Assembly (NCBI GenBank): GCA_030568195.1
Contig: JAJLTO010000004.1
Span: forward strand, 186,001 to 250,000
DNA length: 64,000 nucleotides
From: Dipodascopsis uninucleata var. uninucleata
Taxonomy: Eukaryota; Ascomycota; Lipomycetes; Lipomycetales; Lipomycetaceae
Reading direction: 5' to 3'
Part shown: piece by piece, positions 1 through 12,155 of the stretch
How positions within the stretch are numbered: position 1 is the first letter of the stretch
Layout of the letters: the number at the start of each line of letters is the position of its first letter
Notes under the pieces: model-generated
What the model was told of the DNA's origin: nothing
The model's database searches: none
The model's input: only the letters and a program-made list of their open reading frames with translations
Program-made: the position numbers and the translations under genes

Positions 1-111
1 TCTCTGTTGGAGTTTTGTGCTAAAGCTGGTGTTCCGGCAGGTAAAATGCGAGATCCCGCAACCGAAGAGGATTTCGACGAATCTTCTTTAAGACGGGTGT
101 TTCCAAGCTAA
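1..111 (+). CDS. C-terminal fragment of an unidentified protein
   Basis: The first 36 codons of the window are open in frame 1 and end at a TAA at 109-111. The visible tail is hydrophilic, includes the short stretch AGVPAGKMRDP and ends RRVFPS. The gene starts outside the window. I do not recognise the family. It converges on BMT5 across a spacer of about 195 nt in which I see nothing else. Confidence 0.5.
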   Translation, partial: SLLEFCAKAGVPAGKMRDPATEEDFDESSLRRVFPS

Positions 112-306
112 CTTCGGCTTATAAACTAGGCGTTAATTTGGAGCTGGGGGAAAGAATTGGATAGTATAGTGGATTTTTCTCTGTTTATTAATTTTGAGTA
201 TTTAATTTCATATTATACATTGATAGCTGGAAACTCATGACGGTTTATGTAATCAACTATAACCTTATACTTTATAAGACGATAGTTTAATTGTTATTTT
301 ATCTCT

Positions 307-1445
307 TTAGTCGCTATCAGAGCTCGTGTCATCTTCCGTAGATCTTTTGCGTTTTTTGTTCCTCTTTTCTCGTTCAACAGTGGCATTTTTTCGCTGAAAG
401 ATAAACATTCTGGCCGCTCGCTCATTTGCTTTTTTTGTAGTATCACCAACTCCTGACGTTCTGCGATGTTTATATCCTAAATAATGATCCCATACAAATT
501 TACCGCTTCTTATCGTATTAAGGCCACAAGACAGCGCTAGCTCTTTGAGATTCCATAAAGAGTACGGTAATCCTTCAAAGAGGCTGATTACGATGACACC
601 GTTTGCATCAAGAACGTTAAGTGCTGATTTCAAGAAAGCAAGAAGAAGTTCTTAGGTTGGAAATGTTAATTCAATACTTCAATTGTAGTAGCATTCTTTT
701 CAGCTATATAAACATACCTTGGTTCTTTAAAATATTTCTATCCTGATCAGTGATTCCAGCACCTGTATGAGGAAAATTGAACACGCAACAGTCAAACTTT
801 TTCTTCTTTAAAGCTTTTATTTTATGTAATGCAGTTGCATCAACACTAAACATGAGATTTATTGATTTACTCTGTTCCGTACCTCTATCCGTGCCTTCCT
901 CTGCCTGTCCTTGGCTGTCACAGTTGAAATCTTCTTTATCTATATCTTCTTCATCTACATCTTCTTCATCGTCTTCCTTGAGTATTTTCGATTTGCTTGC
1001 TTTCTCTAAAAAGTCTATGTTACCAGCAGCCGTATCAGAATATTTCTGTAATATAATATTCCGGTTATCATAAACCGTAGCAGTAATATTTCCAGGATCA
1101 AGAGAATGCGGTGGAAGTAGTAGGGATTTCGTAAATGAGAAATCGCCTAAATATAATGAGTCCACACGAATACAATCAGCTCACGACTTTCATCGCTAAT
1201 AATAAGACAATATTATACTATATACCTTCTCCTACAAGTAATATTTTGTCTGTCGGTTTATAGAATTGGAGGAGTCTGTTATTGTTGGTTACTGATAGAC
1301 TTTTCTTCGGCTTATCCTGATTAACATTAAAATTTCTCTCCGTCGATTTGGACTCTTTTCTTTGGCGTTTGTGTTTGATTCTGGACGGTAGCTTCTGGGA
1401 TCCTTTGATTGCTGTTTTCAAAAGTTTTCTGTTCTTTTTTCTCAT
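307..1445 (-). CDS. BMT5: 25S rRNA (uridine-N3)-methyltransferase, Bmt5 family
   Basis: Three exons, complement(307..650, 718..1146, 1226..1445), give 330 aa; introns are 79 and 67 nt and all phases agree. The N-terminus is lysine/arginine-rich, as in nucleolar proteins. It is followed by the Rossmann-like SAM motif VGEGDFSFTKSL, split by intron 1, then the DUF2431 signature FNFPHTG, an acidic insert, and a C-terminal half with the ISLFEGLPYSLWNL strand/helix. The family methylates N3 of a uridine in large-subunit rRNA (U2634 in S. cerevisiae) in the nucleolus. The start is the ATG at 1445. The acidic low-complexity insert (EDDEEDVDEEDIDKED) sits between the DUF2431 core elements and is probably a disordered loop. 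Confidence 0.9.
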
Positions 1446-1918
1446 TGCTATAGTCGTGTTCAGATATTAGCTTCAAGCCCACTTTGAAAGCTATGACAAA
1501 AGCTGTTATAAAGAGCTTTTTTTTTTTTTTTTGAAAATCGAAATTTTGAACGAAGTATATGCATCAACTATATGAAATATCTACATAAGCATACACATCA
1601 ACCTTGACGAAGCTTGAGAGAAAATACAAAGCTTCATCTTAAACTACATAAATATCATACGCAACCATATAAGAGTAACAGTAGATATAGGTACTTTATT
1701 TTAAAGATAAGCTGTCTATGTGTCGATTTCGGTTTTAAAAATATTCAATATGCGCCATTCCCAAAAATCATTATATCATACAATATACAAAGACTCATTA
1801 CAAAATGTTTTAAGCTTGAGTACAAAATATCAAATTACTTTTACCGATTTATCCTCAATTGAGCCTGCCTAATTATCAAACAATAGCTCTTCATAGATTT
1901 AAGCGTTGAAGGAATTGC
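1446..1918. other. BMT5 promoter / BDP1 3' spacer
   Basis: AT-rich gap of 473 nt between two minus-strand genes. It carries an 18-nt T-run near 1517-1534 (poly-A on the BMT5 strand), a common nucleosome-excluding element upstream of yeast genes. Open frames here are short with no recognisable product. No RNA gene seen. Confidence 0.4.
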
Positions 1919-3031
1919 TTATTTTTGAAGATATTCAGCACTAACGGGTATTCTTCGGCTAAGAGCAAGATGAACCTTTGCAGGGTATTTCCGCTCCTCT
2001 GAATTGAACTTATTCTTAATCTGGCGCCGGCTTCGTCCCGGAAACATTTGAGCCATGAGACCAAAATCGGTACCCCACATAGACAAAGCATCGTAAAAGC
2101 GTTTAGTTTCAACTGCGTTCCACCGTTCAACCCTTTCTCGTTTAGACCAAGACGCACTGTTCACTCGTCTCGAATACTCGTCGATGTTCTCAACGTCCTC
2201 AGGACTTACATCCTGTGCATCACGCTCGTGTCGATCAACTTGTAAAGACTCCTCGTCGACGATAATTTTGTCGTCGACAACTCGAAGTCGCGGCATTCCA
2301 CTATCTCTGTAATCACAACGAAGTCAGCGGACCGTCAACACTCTATAAACCTTCATAATATAAAGCACAACTTACACTCCTTTTTCTACGAGCTTAGCAG
2401 CTCTCTTTTTGGCTTCTACTTCTAGAGCCTCTTGCCGCTTCTTTCTCTCAAGCTTCTCTTCGTCGGTTTCATATAGTGCATTTCGCTTTCTTGTCTTTTC
2501 CTTCTGGCGCAGCTGCTCTAGTTTATCGTATACCGTACTTTTCCTGCCAATATGAATATCCCTACAAAGTTCTGCCATAGTAACTTTATCCACATCAATG
2601 ACTCTGTCCTCACTGTCCTCTGGTGTCACAGAGCGTTCCCGGCGTCCGCGATGTGAGACCTGGAAATTATTTGGAGTCGTAGATCTAGGCGATGACGGTG
2701 TTACTGATGCTAGTTTTGGGGAGTCATTTATTACCTGCACTCGATCAACAGTTCGTGACACATTCTCAGCATCATTATTACTGTCATCATTAGTCGCAGC
2801 CTTGATTGTGCTGGCATTTTCCGGGTCACTAGTTGGTTTTTTGCCATCATTTATGTTGCTCGCATTAGATTCTGCGTTGTTGCTTTTTTCTACCGGTGCG
2901 TCTTTGTCTTTCGTCTTTTCCTTGTCTTCCTGTATATTCTCATTTACGCTAGTATATCTGATTGGTATCATTGCTCGTCGTCCTCGTATTGAGCTCAAAC
3001 GAGCTATAGGAATTGGCTTTGGTGCCGGCAT
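1919..3031 (-). CDS. BDP1: TFIIIB subunit B'' (Bdp1), SANT-domain protein
   Basis: Two exons, complement(1919..2306, 2376..3031), give 347 aa; the 69-nt intron has a GTAAG donor and CTGAC branch. Exon 2 holds the extended SANT domain (RWNAVETKRFYDALSMWG, then DFGLMAQMFPGRSRRQIKNK), diagnostic for Bdp1. Bdp1 joins Brf1 and TBP in TFIIIB and opens the promoter for RNA polymerase III. The open frame runs further 5' to 3106 but begins at GTG, so the ATG at 3031 (MPAPKPIPIARL) is chosen. It is shorter than the 594-aa S. cerevisiae protein, lacking much of the divergent termini; an undetected 5' exon is possible. BRF1, a second TFIIIB subunit, lies at 26.9 kb. Confidence 0.87.
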
Positions 3032-3403
3032 GTTGTCTATCGTGTCTCTACAGAGCCTTAACAATGAGACGAAGAATACTCGTCTTTGATTTACTCTCAA
3101 TTTCACGCCTGTTCGTCCGCTACCACGGTTGTTGATAGGTTATATTGCTCTTGAATGCCTTTGACAAACTCCTTCTGTGTTCGCTGAGAGTATTTTGTTA
3201 CCTAAAATTTTTAGAAATATTTAAGAAAAAAAATTAATGTAAAATTGTTAATATAATTTCTTAGGTTGTGAACCAAGAAATATATTTGGGTAATTCGATA
3301 ATTTGAATTAAGGGTGGTATATGAAATGTAATTTTCTACTGATAATAGTAACAGCTATGATCTAGTCACATTCTACGTGTATAACTTACAGACAGTGAAC
3401 AGA
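3032..3403. promoter_or_regulatory. Divergent promoter BDP1 / MGR3-like
   Basis: 372-nt AT-rich intergenic region between divergently transcribed genes. No specific factor site can be supported. Confidence 0.4.
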
Positions 3404-4888
3404 ATGTCTAGCCTAAAAAATAGTAGAATCTATAGCTCTCTGAGTCGTATTAGTGATCTCAAATTTGGACTGAATAGCAAGATCACACAAGGAAGTGCTC
3501 ATGCCCTGCTATTCCGACGAATGCCTCCACGACTAACCAGAGACGTCAGATTTCTTGAAATCAGAGGATCAAGAAACTATAGTAATCAATACAATGGAGT
3601 TGAAGTATCAGAAACATTCATGAAAAGTGAGTTTCACATTAAACTATACGTTATATATGCTCGGGAACAGAAAAATATTGCAATAAACATGTATATTCGT
3701 GTCAAGATCACATAGCTGAAGTGAACAATAACAACACGCTGATACTAGCAATTTATAGGATACAAAATAGTTTATGCTCTTCTTCTAAATGCTGTTTTCC
3801 TTGGAACGGGCCTCTATATTGGACCCCAGGCCATTTCGATGTTTTACGGTAGTAAGATCGATCGGGCACCTACGGAATGGTCCTTGTGGTGGAAGCGACT
3901 GTACTATATAATTCTATATTCCGAGGCACATGGAAGCCAAGTGATGAACCTCCTGGACGGCTATAAGTATCTGCTTGTCTCAATACTCAATAGTGAAGAC
4001 TGCAATGTGACCATGGATAATGTCCTGACGGTGACAGATTATGACTTTACTAACAAAAGTAGTGAGTGGATGTCTGCCCTTGCGGGAATATACGCGAAGT
4101 GCGCGGATAACCTAGCACTCCTCGGCAACGTCAAGGAGGCGGAGATGCTATACGAGCGAAGTATACAATTAAATAGTAGGATTGACACGCATTATGGTTG
4201 GGCTTGTGCTGGTATTGCTGGAATTTACGAGCAAAATGGCGACTTTAGTAAGGCAGAAAATTTCAGACTAAGGTCTATCACAGCTTTTAGCAATATCGGC
4301 ATTCTCTCGGATTACCATAACTTATCTGTCGACGAGCAAGTGAAACTCGGGAAAAATCTCGTAATAATACCTACGGACTCAAGTCCAACTAATGACATCC
4401 TGAATTCAGTAATTGATCTCGGCCTTCTGTATCTCAAGGATAAAAAGTATGAAGATGCACTGAAGGCGCTTGTGTCGGCATCTCGTATTATATCCGAGAA
4501 GCAGGAGCCGCACATAGAGCGATATCCCGAGCTTAAATTGGATCTATCCGAGGAGTGCCGCGTAAAATATTATATTTCAGAAACTCTTTGGGCACTTAAG
4601 CACCAACAAGAAGCACTTGATTGGTGTACGATGGCATACACTTCTGCAATGGAATTCATGCTTCAAGATAACACATGCGCACAATGTGCGAAAACTACCT
4701 TGAGTACTATCTCAAAGATGTATAAGGTAAGCATAAAGATAATACTAGTCATGCAATCACTAATACTAATATTTGTATCATAGTTAATGGGACAACTAGA
4801 AAAATCCGAGCAAACTTTAAGTGTTATCGAACGAATTCCTGCTGATGAGACTGAAAAAACTTCCAAAGTATTTGGATATGTGTTGTGA
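3404..4888 (+). CDS. MGR3: Mitochondrial TPR protein, Mgr3-like (i-AAA protease adaptor)
   Basis: Three exons, 3404..3626, 3759..4726, 4784..4888, give 431 aa; introns are 132 and 57 nt and phases agree. The N-terminus (MSSLKNSRIYSSLSRI) is basic and serine-rich with almost no acidic residues, like a mitochondrial presequence. A single hydrophobic segment follows at about residues 78-96, then tetratricopeptide-like helices (LAGIYAKCADNLALLGN, AGIAGIYEQNGDFSKAE, DLGLLYLKDKKYEDALKA). This layout matches yeast Mgr3, an inner-membrane partner of the Yme1 i-AAA protease facing the intermembrane space. The frame extends 5' to a GTG at 3377, so the ATG at 3404 is chosen. The Mgr3 assignment rests on architecture and weak similarity; another mitochondrial TPR protein is possible. 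Confidence 0.6.
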
Positions 4889-5113
4889 AATCTGAGTATT
4901 AATTAGTGTTACGCTGTAGCTAGAGGTATGGTATCTGCCACTTTGGATGTTTCATACTATTAGTGCATATATGAAATCATATGGAATCAATAAGTATATA
5001 GTTAAATCAATCAAGTTACATTAACCAAGCAGTCTATTTACATTTTCACACAAGAAATCCTTAAGTAGACGAGATGTGATAAAGGAGAAGAACAAGCTGA
5101 AGATACTGGGCAA

Positions 5114-5521
5114 CTACCAGGAAGCGCGCTTCACACCTGGTAATAGCCCATCTCTGACGGCCAATTTAAGACGATACTGTACAATAAACTACAGTTAGCG
5201 ACCAATGCCTCATCCGTAGCACCAAAATCGTATTTTACTTACTCTGGACATCTTAAAATCACTGAGAATCGATCGCCCCTTTCCGCTGACGACACATCTG
5301 TTTCTAAACTCGCCCATTCTCGTCCAACTATGCATATTGGCAAGCTTCAATTGAGCCTGCATTCGCACTTTCATCGGAAGAGTAGTATTGTATGCCATGT
5401 ATTTTAACGCCATTCTCTCGGGTTCAGCTTCAGCTGCAACATGTCGCTTCATATTATCTCGGATAATGTGAGTGTTCAAGTGACAGTTAGGAATTGGTAT
5501 TTTCGGTAATCCTTTCGCCAT
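5114..5521 (-). CDS. MRP2: Mitochondrial small-subunit ribosomal protein uS14m
   Basis: Two exons, complement(5114..5176, 5243..5521), give 113 aa; the 66-nt intron has a GTAAGT donor and GCTAAC branch. The C-terminal half carries the uS14 signature (RNRCVVSGKGRSILSDFKMSR), and the last exon gives the conserved tail DGLLPGVKRASW. Without splicing the protein would lose that tail, which supports the intron. The protein binds 16S-type rRNA in the head of the mitochondrial small subunit. The frame extends to a TTG at 5557; the ATG at 5521 (MAKGLPKI) matches family length. It ends facing the MGR3-like gene. Confidence 0.93.
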
Positions 5522-6344
5522 CTTGTCTTTTGTTGTTGTGTGCGATTGGTCACCCAAGTTCCAAATATAAATATTGTATTTATTTATTGTTCGCAGTCTT
5601 ACTATTGATATGTCTACAATATTTCCTTAAACCGTCTTTCGTCTAATTCATTAATGGATGGAGTGCCTAGTGCTTTACTTATTGTCTAGATGAGGAAATA
5701 TTAAAAAGGATGAAAACTCCACTTGAACGTCAAAAGTTTTGTCGGAATTTTTTGCGAGTACCCAATAGTCCGTATTTTAAGGACTGTAGTACGTAAATCA
5801 AGTACCGTAATCCCAACTCTGGTCGCTCCAAAATTTATCTACCATTAAAAAGTACAAATCTTAGCTCGAGGATTCATTGTAGATACAAGATCAGCATTGT
5901 GCCTTAGTACTTGAATAGTCGCCTTTTCTTTTATTGTACTAAATATTCACGAATAAGAGCTGAATAAGAACTTCGGTAGTTGTCGTGTGCTCTGCAGCTA
6001 CATCTCTAGCAACAGGTTTGCTACAACAAAAATTATCAACTTCTCGGTTCAGCGGACAACACAGCAACTAAAAGATTGTACCGTTAGTCAGCCATCAGAA
6101 AAAGAAAGTAAACCATCTATCTGAATATGCTGGATGTTAAAGATATAAAACTTTACTAATTACTAACGACCCAACATTTGATAATCCTACTTTTAAAACA
6201 CATTTTTTTGGTCGTTTGGTGACAATTTAACTTAATCTTGTTACGCACGGCGAAAAAAATAGAAGCGATTCCTCGCGATAAAACCTTTGTCGAGAAGATC
6301 TAAACACTCTCGGAGCACAAATACGAGCAAGTGCAGAGTAGAGC
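5522..6344. promoter_or_regulatory. Divergent promoter MRP2 / CAB1
   Basis: 823 nt between divergent genes, AT-rich, with many stops in all frames. No recognisable RNA gene or repeat. Confidence 0.35.
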
Positions 6345-7763
6345 ATGAACTCGAGGCGAATACCATATCCTGGATCTATCCGGATAAACGTGAAGGGCGC
6401 TTTTATTGTCGACGATGAACCTATAAATGACGCTGGAAATGGCAATAATGGAGCAGTTCCCACGCATAACCGAGATATAATGCTCCCTCATCATACAGCT
6501 GAAGTTTCTCACATCGCGATTGATGTAGGTACAGGATTAATATGCTAAGAGCTGTATTACGAGCAGTATTAGCGCTCGTCAACAAGATGAGTTTATTGAC
6601 GTAGGACTTACAACAGCTAACCTCGAGATATATAGATTGGCGGATCTTTAGCAAAGCTGGTCTACTTTACTAAGGATGGCGACAACTTGGGAGGTCGACT
6701 GAATTTTACCATGTTCGAGACCGAGAATATTGATAAATGCATTGAATTCATGAAAGGTCTCATATCCAAGAGAAAAGAAAGTTTGAAAAATGGAACTGAA
6801 GAGATTAAAGGCGAGAAACGATCCTCGGACATGTACCTTATGGCGACTGGCGGTGGTGCTTATAAATTCTACGATATATTGAGAGAGAAGCTTCAAGTTG
6901 AAATTTGGAGAGAGGATGAAATGGAATGCCTTATTGTTGGCCTTGATTTTTTTATCACTGAGATACCTTACGAGGTGTTCACATTCAGTGAACAAAATCC
7001 GATGTCATTCGTCGAGGAACGATCTGATATATATCCTTATTTACTTGTTAATATTGGCTCTGGTGTTAGCATGATTATGGTGTCGGGTCCCCGCCAATTT
7101 AAGCGAATAGGTGGCTCTTCTCTTGGTGGTGGTACTTTATGGGGTTTACTTTCGCTTCTGACTAATGCCCGCTCTTTCGATCAGATGCTAGAAATGGCTG
7201 CAAAGGGAGATAACACAAATGTAGATATGCTCGTTGGTGACATTTATGGATCGGATTACGGCCGTATTGGCTTGAAGTCTACCACAATTGCTAGTAGCTT
7301 CGGAAAAGTCTTCAAGCGACGTCAGGAAGCTGGCGACGGCGTCGAAATACGGGACGAGTCTGGTTTTAATATCGCAATCAACTCTGGTGACAGAGACACA
7401 ATCTTAAATGGAAATCAAAGCGACGACTATTCGAATAGTAGAGCAGCTAGATTTAAGGCAGAAGATATAAGCTGCAGTCTTTTATATGCCGTAAGTAATA
7501 ATATTGGACAGATAGCTTACCTTCAAGCTCAGAGGTACAATTTAGAGCATATTTATTTCGGGGGTTCCTTTATTCGAGGACACCCTCAGACCATGAATAC
7601 ATTGTCGTATGCTATAAGGTTCTGGTCAAAGGGTGAGAAAAAAGCCTATTTCTTGCGACATGAGGGCTATCTTGGTGCCGTTGGAGCTTTCTTAAGACGC
7701 CAACCGTCTGGATGGGGTCGAAGAAATTCAATGGAAGACGTTAGGAAAGCGTTCAAGGAATAG
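6345..7763 (+). CDS. CAB1: Pantothenate kinase (eukaryotic type II)
   Basis: Two exons, 6345..6524 and 6636..7763, give 435 aa. Splicing (111-nt intron, GTAGGT donor, CTAAC branch, ATAG acceptor) rebuilds the P-loop-like motif IAIDIGGSLAKLVYF at about residues 57-71, so the junction is well supported. Further family motifs are ATGGGAYKF, LLVNIGSGVSM, the glycine-rich GGSSLGGGTLWGL and the late YFGGSFIRGH. The enzyme phosphorylates pantothenate, the first step of coenzyme A synthesis, in the cytosol. The N-terminal ~50 residues are a divergent extension relative to S. cerevisiae Cab1 (367 aa). The start is the only ATG ahead of the kinase motif in frame. Confidence 0.93.
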
Positions 7764-8490
7764 TCTAGTTTTCCTTACAAATTTTTTATATTTTCATCGC
7801 CGCTTCTCTTGCTCGTTGTTTTAAGGTATATGAGTCTGTGTATGTGCTACTGGCTTCTGTATTTCGAAAAGGATTACTACTATCTTACCTACTACTACCT
7901 TTGTTCCTTATTTATAGATCACAAAAAATTAACGGCATTTTACTTCATTAAAAGCATTTTGAAGTGCTATCATCGATTCTATATACACATTCATTGATTC
8001 TACTTTAGTTGCGTTTTGCAGTAAAATACCATACTTATTACTACAATATTTATATATGTAAATATGAATTGAATAGATATTCATGAGAGAGGCTATTGAT
8101 TTTTAATTCCACGTATTTCAAATTTTGTAGATGTCAGGATATTATGCAATAGATCATACTTGAACGCAGTCGATGATCATCGCCAATGCTGTTACCGTGT
8201 GGAATATAATTCAATATGACAACTTAATAGTGACCATGCAAAGAAACCGTTTAATAAATGAATTACTAATTAACAATACTATATCGATAAAGAAAAATCA
8301 AATAAATATTAGACAATAATTAAGAGAAATATGAATTGAAAATTAACTGTAAATGTGTAGATAATGCCTTTTAAAACACAAATATAACAAAGATATGATT
8401 TCCCAAAACATTAATGTACTAATGATAATATCAGCCATGAAATATGCGCAATAGACGGATGCTAGACAATTTATAGTATATGTATGTACT
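7764..8490. other. Convergent 3' spacer CAB1 / SLP1
   Basis: 727 nt of AT-rich sequence between convergent stops; expected to hold both 3' UTRs. Nothing else seen. Confidence 0.35.
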
Positions 8491-11115
8491 CTAATCCATT
8501 CGCTCTTTCACGCGTACCTGATCTTTTAGGTACATTCTTTCCTTAACATCCATACCTAATAAGCGTCCAATCTCTCTATAATCAAGAAGCTGACGACCGC
8601 GAGCGCTACCTTGCATAAGAGCGAATAAGAGGAGAACAAGCAAAATCACAGATTGGACCATTGTGACTCTTTTCTGATAAACAAGTTCATCAACTACAAT
8701 TCCCAACCTTGTTGTAATGTCTACCATCTCTTTCTCTACAGTCTCTTTATTCGTTTCAAGTTCAATAACGGTAGATTGCCAAAGCTGTTCGTATTGTTGT
8801 TTGAAATTAATAAGCTGATTGAGGACAGTCGAGTTCAGGACATCCAAGAACTCTGCTACCCGAATATTCTGTCGTCTCTCAGCTCGTGTGAATGCCTCAC
8901 GCAGCATACGACTCTGTTCTTCGATATATTGCAGAGATAAACTTGCATTTGCTTCGAGAAGGGACAGGCGCTTCATGATAGTCTTGTAGACTGATTCCTG
9001 CGAAGTAGGATTTGGAGATAGTGCTGTAGAAGTTTGGCTTCCAGTATTACCATCATTAGAATGTGGATTGAAGTTAGCATTGTGAACGTTCATTGTACTT
9101 AGCGATTCCGCATCGCTGTCGCTGACATCATGTTCATTTACTAAGCTTGCCGTCGCACTGATATCGGCAGTATCAGTACTACTATCGTGCACTGATACTC
9201 TATTTTGATGACTATGGGAAACTTCCGTAACAGATTCTAGGTTATGTTCAAGATTTTCATGCGGGAAAACATTGGTCATCGAGATCATATCTTCTATTAC
9301 CGACGGTTTATCACCTTGAATGTTCAAGCTGCATTTGTCACGCGATTCATTCTTCACATTCGTGTCATCTATATTAGCTGTAACTTCATTTGACGTACAC
9401 ATTTGGTCCACGATAGATGAATATGCAGACTGAGAAGGATCATCCATATACCTATCACATACTCTTAAAAACTTCAAGGTGGCTGCATAAGAGATTGACA
9501 TCGTAAAGTTCCCTTTGAAATGAGACGATGATGATACTGGTGATGATACGGGTAATTTTTCTGGACTTCTACCTGCACACTCAAGAGTATCGGGACTTTC
9601 GCTTACTATTGAAGCAGCTGATTTTTTAGTCCCAGAATTTGTTTCGAACTCAGTTATACTATCTTCTTTATCCTCAGAATTATCTAAAGCTTCTGATCCC
9701 TCTTCGTATCTTTGCTCTAAGGATTCAGGAAGTATTTCCAGAGCTACGGCCTCAGGCACAACTTCTTCTCTCTCATCTTCTTCTCCACGGCCAAGTTCTT
9801 CCTGATATCGGTATTCCTCCATCATGGTTATGCCATGAATACGAATCAAGGACAGAGGGCAATAAAACTCGTGACCCCAGTGGCTTAAAAACTCTATACG
9901 AAGATATCGTGCCCATATTAGGGGGTTCTTCACAAGAAAAGGTTGAACAACTCTAGCATTTTGAGCCTCAAATTCACCTAGAACTTTCCATCCAGATACT
10001 TTCACAGGATATCTGTCCGAGACAGATACTCGGAATTTATGTACCATAGACGAGAAAAATTCATAATTTGCAAGCACAACAGTATCAACTTGAATTTCTT
10101 GACAGAGTTCGATGATTACAAATTTATTCGAAACACTGCAAGGATTTAACATATAAGAATCTTTGTTTTCAACTAGAATAGACGAGGCACCTCGAACTTC
10201 TGGGTTGGATTTGAGGATAGTAGCAGCACAATCAAAGGATGCATAATTAAATCGTTCTTTACTTGTCTTTCCTGCAAATTTCAGACGACTGTTGGTTTCT
10301 TTAGACAAACTGTCCGTTTCACGAGATTCAACTTTACTTGCAAGAGTTTCTTCTTCCATATCAGGTGCTTGTCTGAATATCGAAATATCAATTTCAAGGT
10401 CGTCACCAAAGGAGTCTAAAGAATGATCCTGAACTGGTAGTTTACGAGACATAATAGACCCGCCCATTGACTCGTCATTAGTGCCACTTGATGATCGCTT
10501 CTGGGATTTGTCATTCACACCAGAACTACCGCTGCCAGCCAAATTCTGAGATTTCCACTCATCAAAAGATAAAAAACCCGAATTATCCAGAAAAGCATCA
10601 AGTTCCACTTCTTCAGATCCTTGGCGCTTTGAGACCATAGGTGTAGGGACAGAAACGACAATCGGTGAAGACCGTGTCGTAACATATAGAGATCCATCTG
10701 TAATAGTATGTTTAGCATGCTCATAGTCATTAGTGGGCTCCACAGCCATATTATTAATTGTGTTGGAGTTTTCAAGGCTCTCATAAAAAGCAGAATTTGT
10801 CGAACTGCTCGTAGCAGACGAGGATAATGCAGGATCTGATACGGGAGAGAAGTCTGATACAGGCTCTTTCTCCTCTGTATGTGTTGCAGAAGTGATCTTC
10901 ATACTCCGCAGACATTGCTGTGGTAATTGATGCGTAATGTAATTTACTGTTCGATATCTACACGTAGACGCTAAATCTGATCCTTCCAGAAAGCACGCTG
11001 CCAGTCCAGCCCAAGCTAGCAGGGCTAACAGTACCCACGAGACCGTCAACTGATTCCATAAATGCGGACACGTTTGCCTCGGGCAAAGTCGTCTTCGCGA
11101 CAATAGCAAGCGCAT
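8491..11115 (-). CDS. SLP1: SUN-like ER membrane protein, Slp1/Opt family
   Basis: Single exon, 874 aa, ATG at 11115. An N-terminal hydrophobic segment (about residues 25-46) looks like a signal anchor. A long serine-rich region follows, then the SUN-like domain at about 288-435 (FNYASFDCAATILKSN, YMLNPCSVSNKFVIIELC, WARYLRIEFLSHWG, EFYCPLSLIRIHG). Next come a disordered region, a coiled coil near 735-800 and a second membrane segment near 817-838. This order matches yeast Slp1 and metazoan Opt/SUCO, which work with Emp65/TAPT1 to protect soluble ER proteins from degradation. The canonical SUN cysteine pattern is present. Confidence 0.86.
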   Translation of the reverse strand: MRLLLSRRRLCPRQTCPHLWNQLTVSWVLLALLAWAGLAACFLEGSDLASTCRYRTVNYITHQLPQQCLRSMKITSATHTEEKEPVSDFSPVSDPALSSSATSSSTNSAFYESLENSNTINNMAVEPTNDYEHAKHTITDGSLYVTTRSSPIVVSVPTPMVSKRQGSEEVELDAFLDNSGFLSFDEWKSQNLAGSGSSGVNDKSQKRSSSGTNDESMGGSIMSRKLPVQDHSLDSFGDDLEIDISIFRQAPDMEEETLASKVESRETDSLSKETNSRLKFAGKTSKERFNYASFDCAATILKSNPEVRGASSILVENKDSYMLNPCSVSNKFVIIELCQEIQVDTVVLANYEFFSSMVHKFRVSVSDRYPVKVSGWKVLGEFEAQNARVVQPFLVKNPLIWARYLRIEFLSHWGHEFYCPLSLIRIHGITMMEEYRYQEELGRGEEDEREEVVPEAVALEILPESLEQRYEEGSEALDNSEDKEDSITEFETNSGTKKSAASIVSESPDTLECAGRSPEKLPVSSPVSSSSHFKGNFTMSISYAATLKFLRVCDRYMDDPSQSAYSSIVDQMCTSNEVTANIDDTNVKNESRDKCSLNIQGDKPSVIEDMISMTNVFPHENLEHNLESVTEVSHSHQNRVSVHDSSTDTADISATASLVNEHDVSDSDAESLSTMNVHNANFNPHSNDGNTGSQTSTALSPNPTSQESVYKTIMKRLSLLEANASLSLQYIEEQSRMLREAFTRAERRQNIRVAEFLDVLNSTVLNQLINFKQQYEQLWQSTVIELETNKETVEKEMVDITTRLGIVVDELVYQKRVTMVQSVILLVLLLFALMQGSARGRQLLDYREIGRLLGMDVKERMYLKDQVRVKERMD

Positions 11116-12155
11116 TATAATGTGATGATTGGCCGTCGGCCTTTTTTAACGAAATATTCTCATTCACTGGCTTCCTGAGTTAGTTTAGACCACGAGTGGC
11201 ATAAGCGATGATGTGCTTCTCAAGTTATTTTTCGATCCGCGTCGACTACCTGCATTCATAAAGGTCGATCAGCAACCAGGCTACTCTTGATTAATCTATA
11301 CCAATAACCCAGCTCTACGTAGACTGCTTTTATAGAAAACCCATTAATTGTTTGAGAATCACCTCTTGCACTTCGTTACATTTCCTGTCCCTTAGATCTA
11401 TGATGCTCGCCTGGGTACTCTTCCTCGTCCTTTCGCCATCAACAGACATTATTTCAACGATCGCCTCTTGTCATTTGGATTTCAAAGGTATTCTAACACC
11501 ATCCATTTTATCATTCAGTAGAGACCATAATCTGATATAATATAGTCCCTTTTGCCTGTTGTACCCATGGCATGCATACTAATGTTGATTTCTTTCTTCA
11601 GTGTGTATGTTGTTCCGCCACATGCATCTCTACTTGTCATTTTCCGCTTACCTTGCTCCTATTCTGTCTTCAAGTGCCGTCTATCTGTTTAACACATGAA
11701 CTATCTGTCAGCAAAATATTCACAGATTGTATTTGTCGTAGAAGAATCCTGTCCTGTCTTGTGTCTGATCCGGTACGATTTTCTTTAGCAGGCTTGGTCA
11801 TGGGTGAGGGCAAAAGATGCGTTGCTGGGAACCATTAAACTAGACTGGAGCGGCGCGGACTGATATAGTCAGACTAAAACATACACACACCACTACAATT
11901 CAGACCTCCTTTGCTCGACATTGGAATCCAAAAACAGGAAATCCTGAGCCGACATGCGGGAAAGCGGACAATCATAGAATAAGATACAGATTATAAGATC
12001 GTGAAAAGAATTTGGTCCATCATAAGGAAGTAGATAGATACTTTGATTGTGAAAGGACCGGTGAAGAAAGGCAAAAAAGTGAGCGAGGACAACCGAAGAT
12101 AGATCGAGGAACAATCAAACAGCGAGTTTAGACAGGAACCAAGCATCAGAAGGAA
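11116..12155. promoter_or_regulatory. Divergent promoter SLP1 / PIK1
   Basis: 1.04 kb between divergent start codons. Two short plus-strand open frames (around 11.35 and 11.57 kb) show no family features and are not called. Part of this interval must be 5' UTR and promoter for both genes; no specific site can be supported. Confidence 0.35.

Noticed and set aside
11352-11838. Short frames in the SLP1-PIK1 spacer as 5' exons of PIK1
   Set aside because: PIK1 already has its lipid-kinase-unique region starting at the 12156 ATG; no homologous segment is missing that these frames supply.
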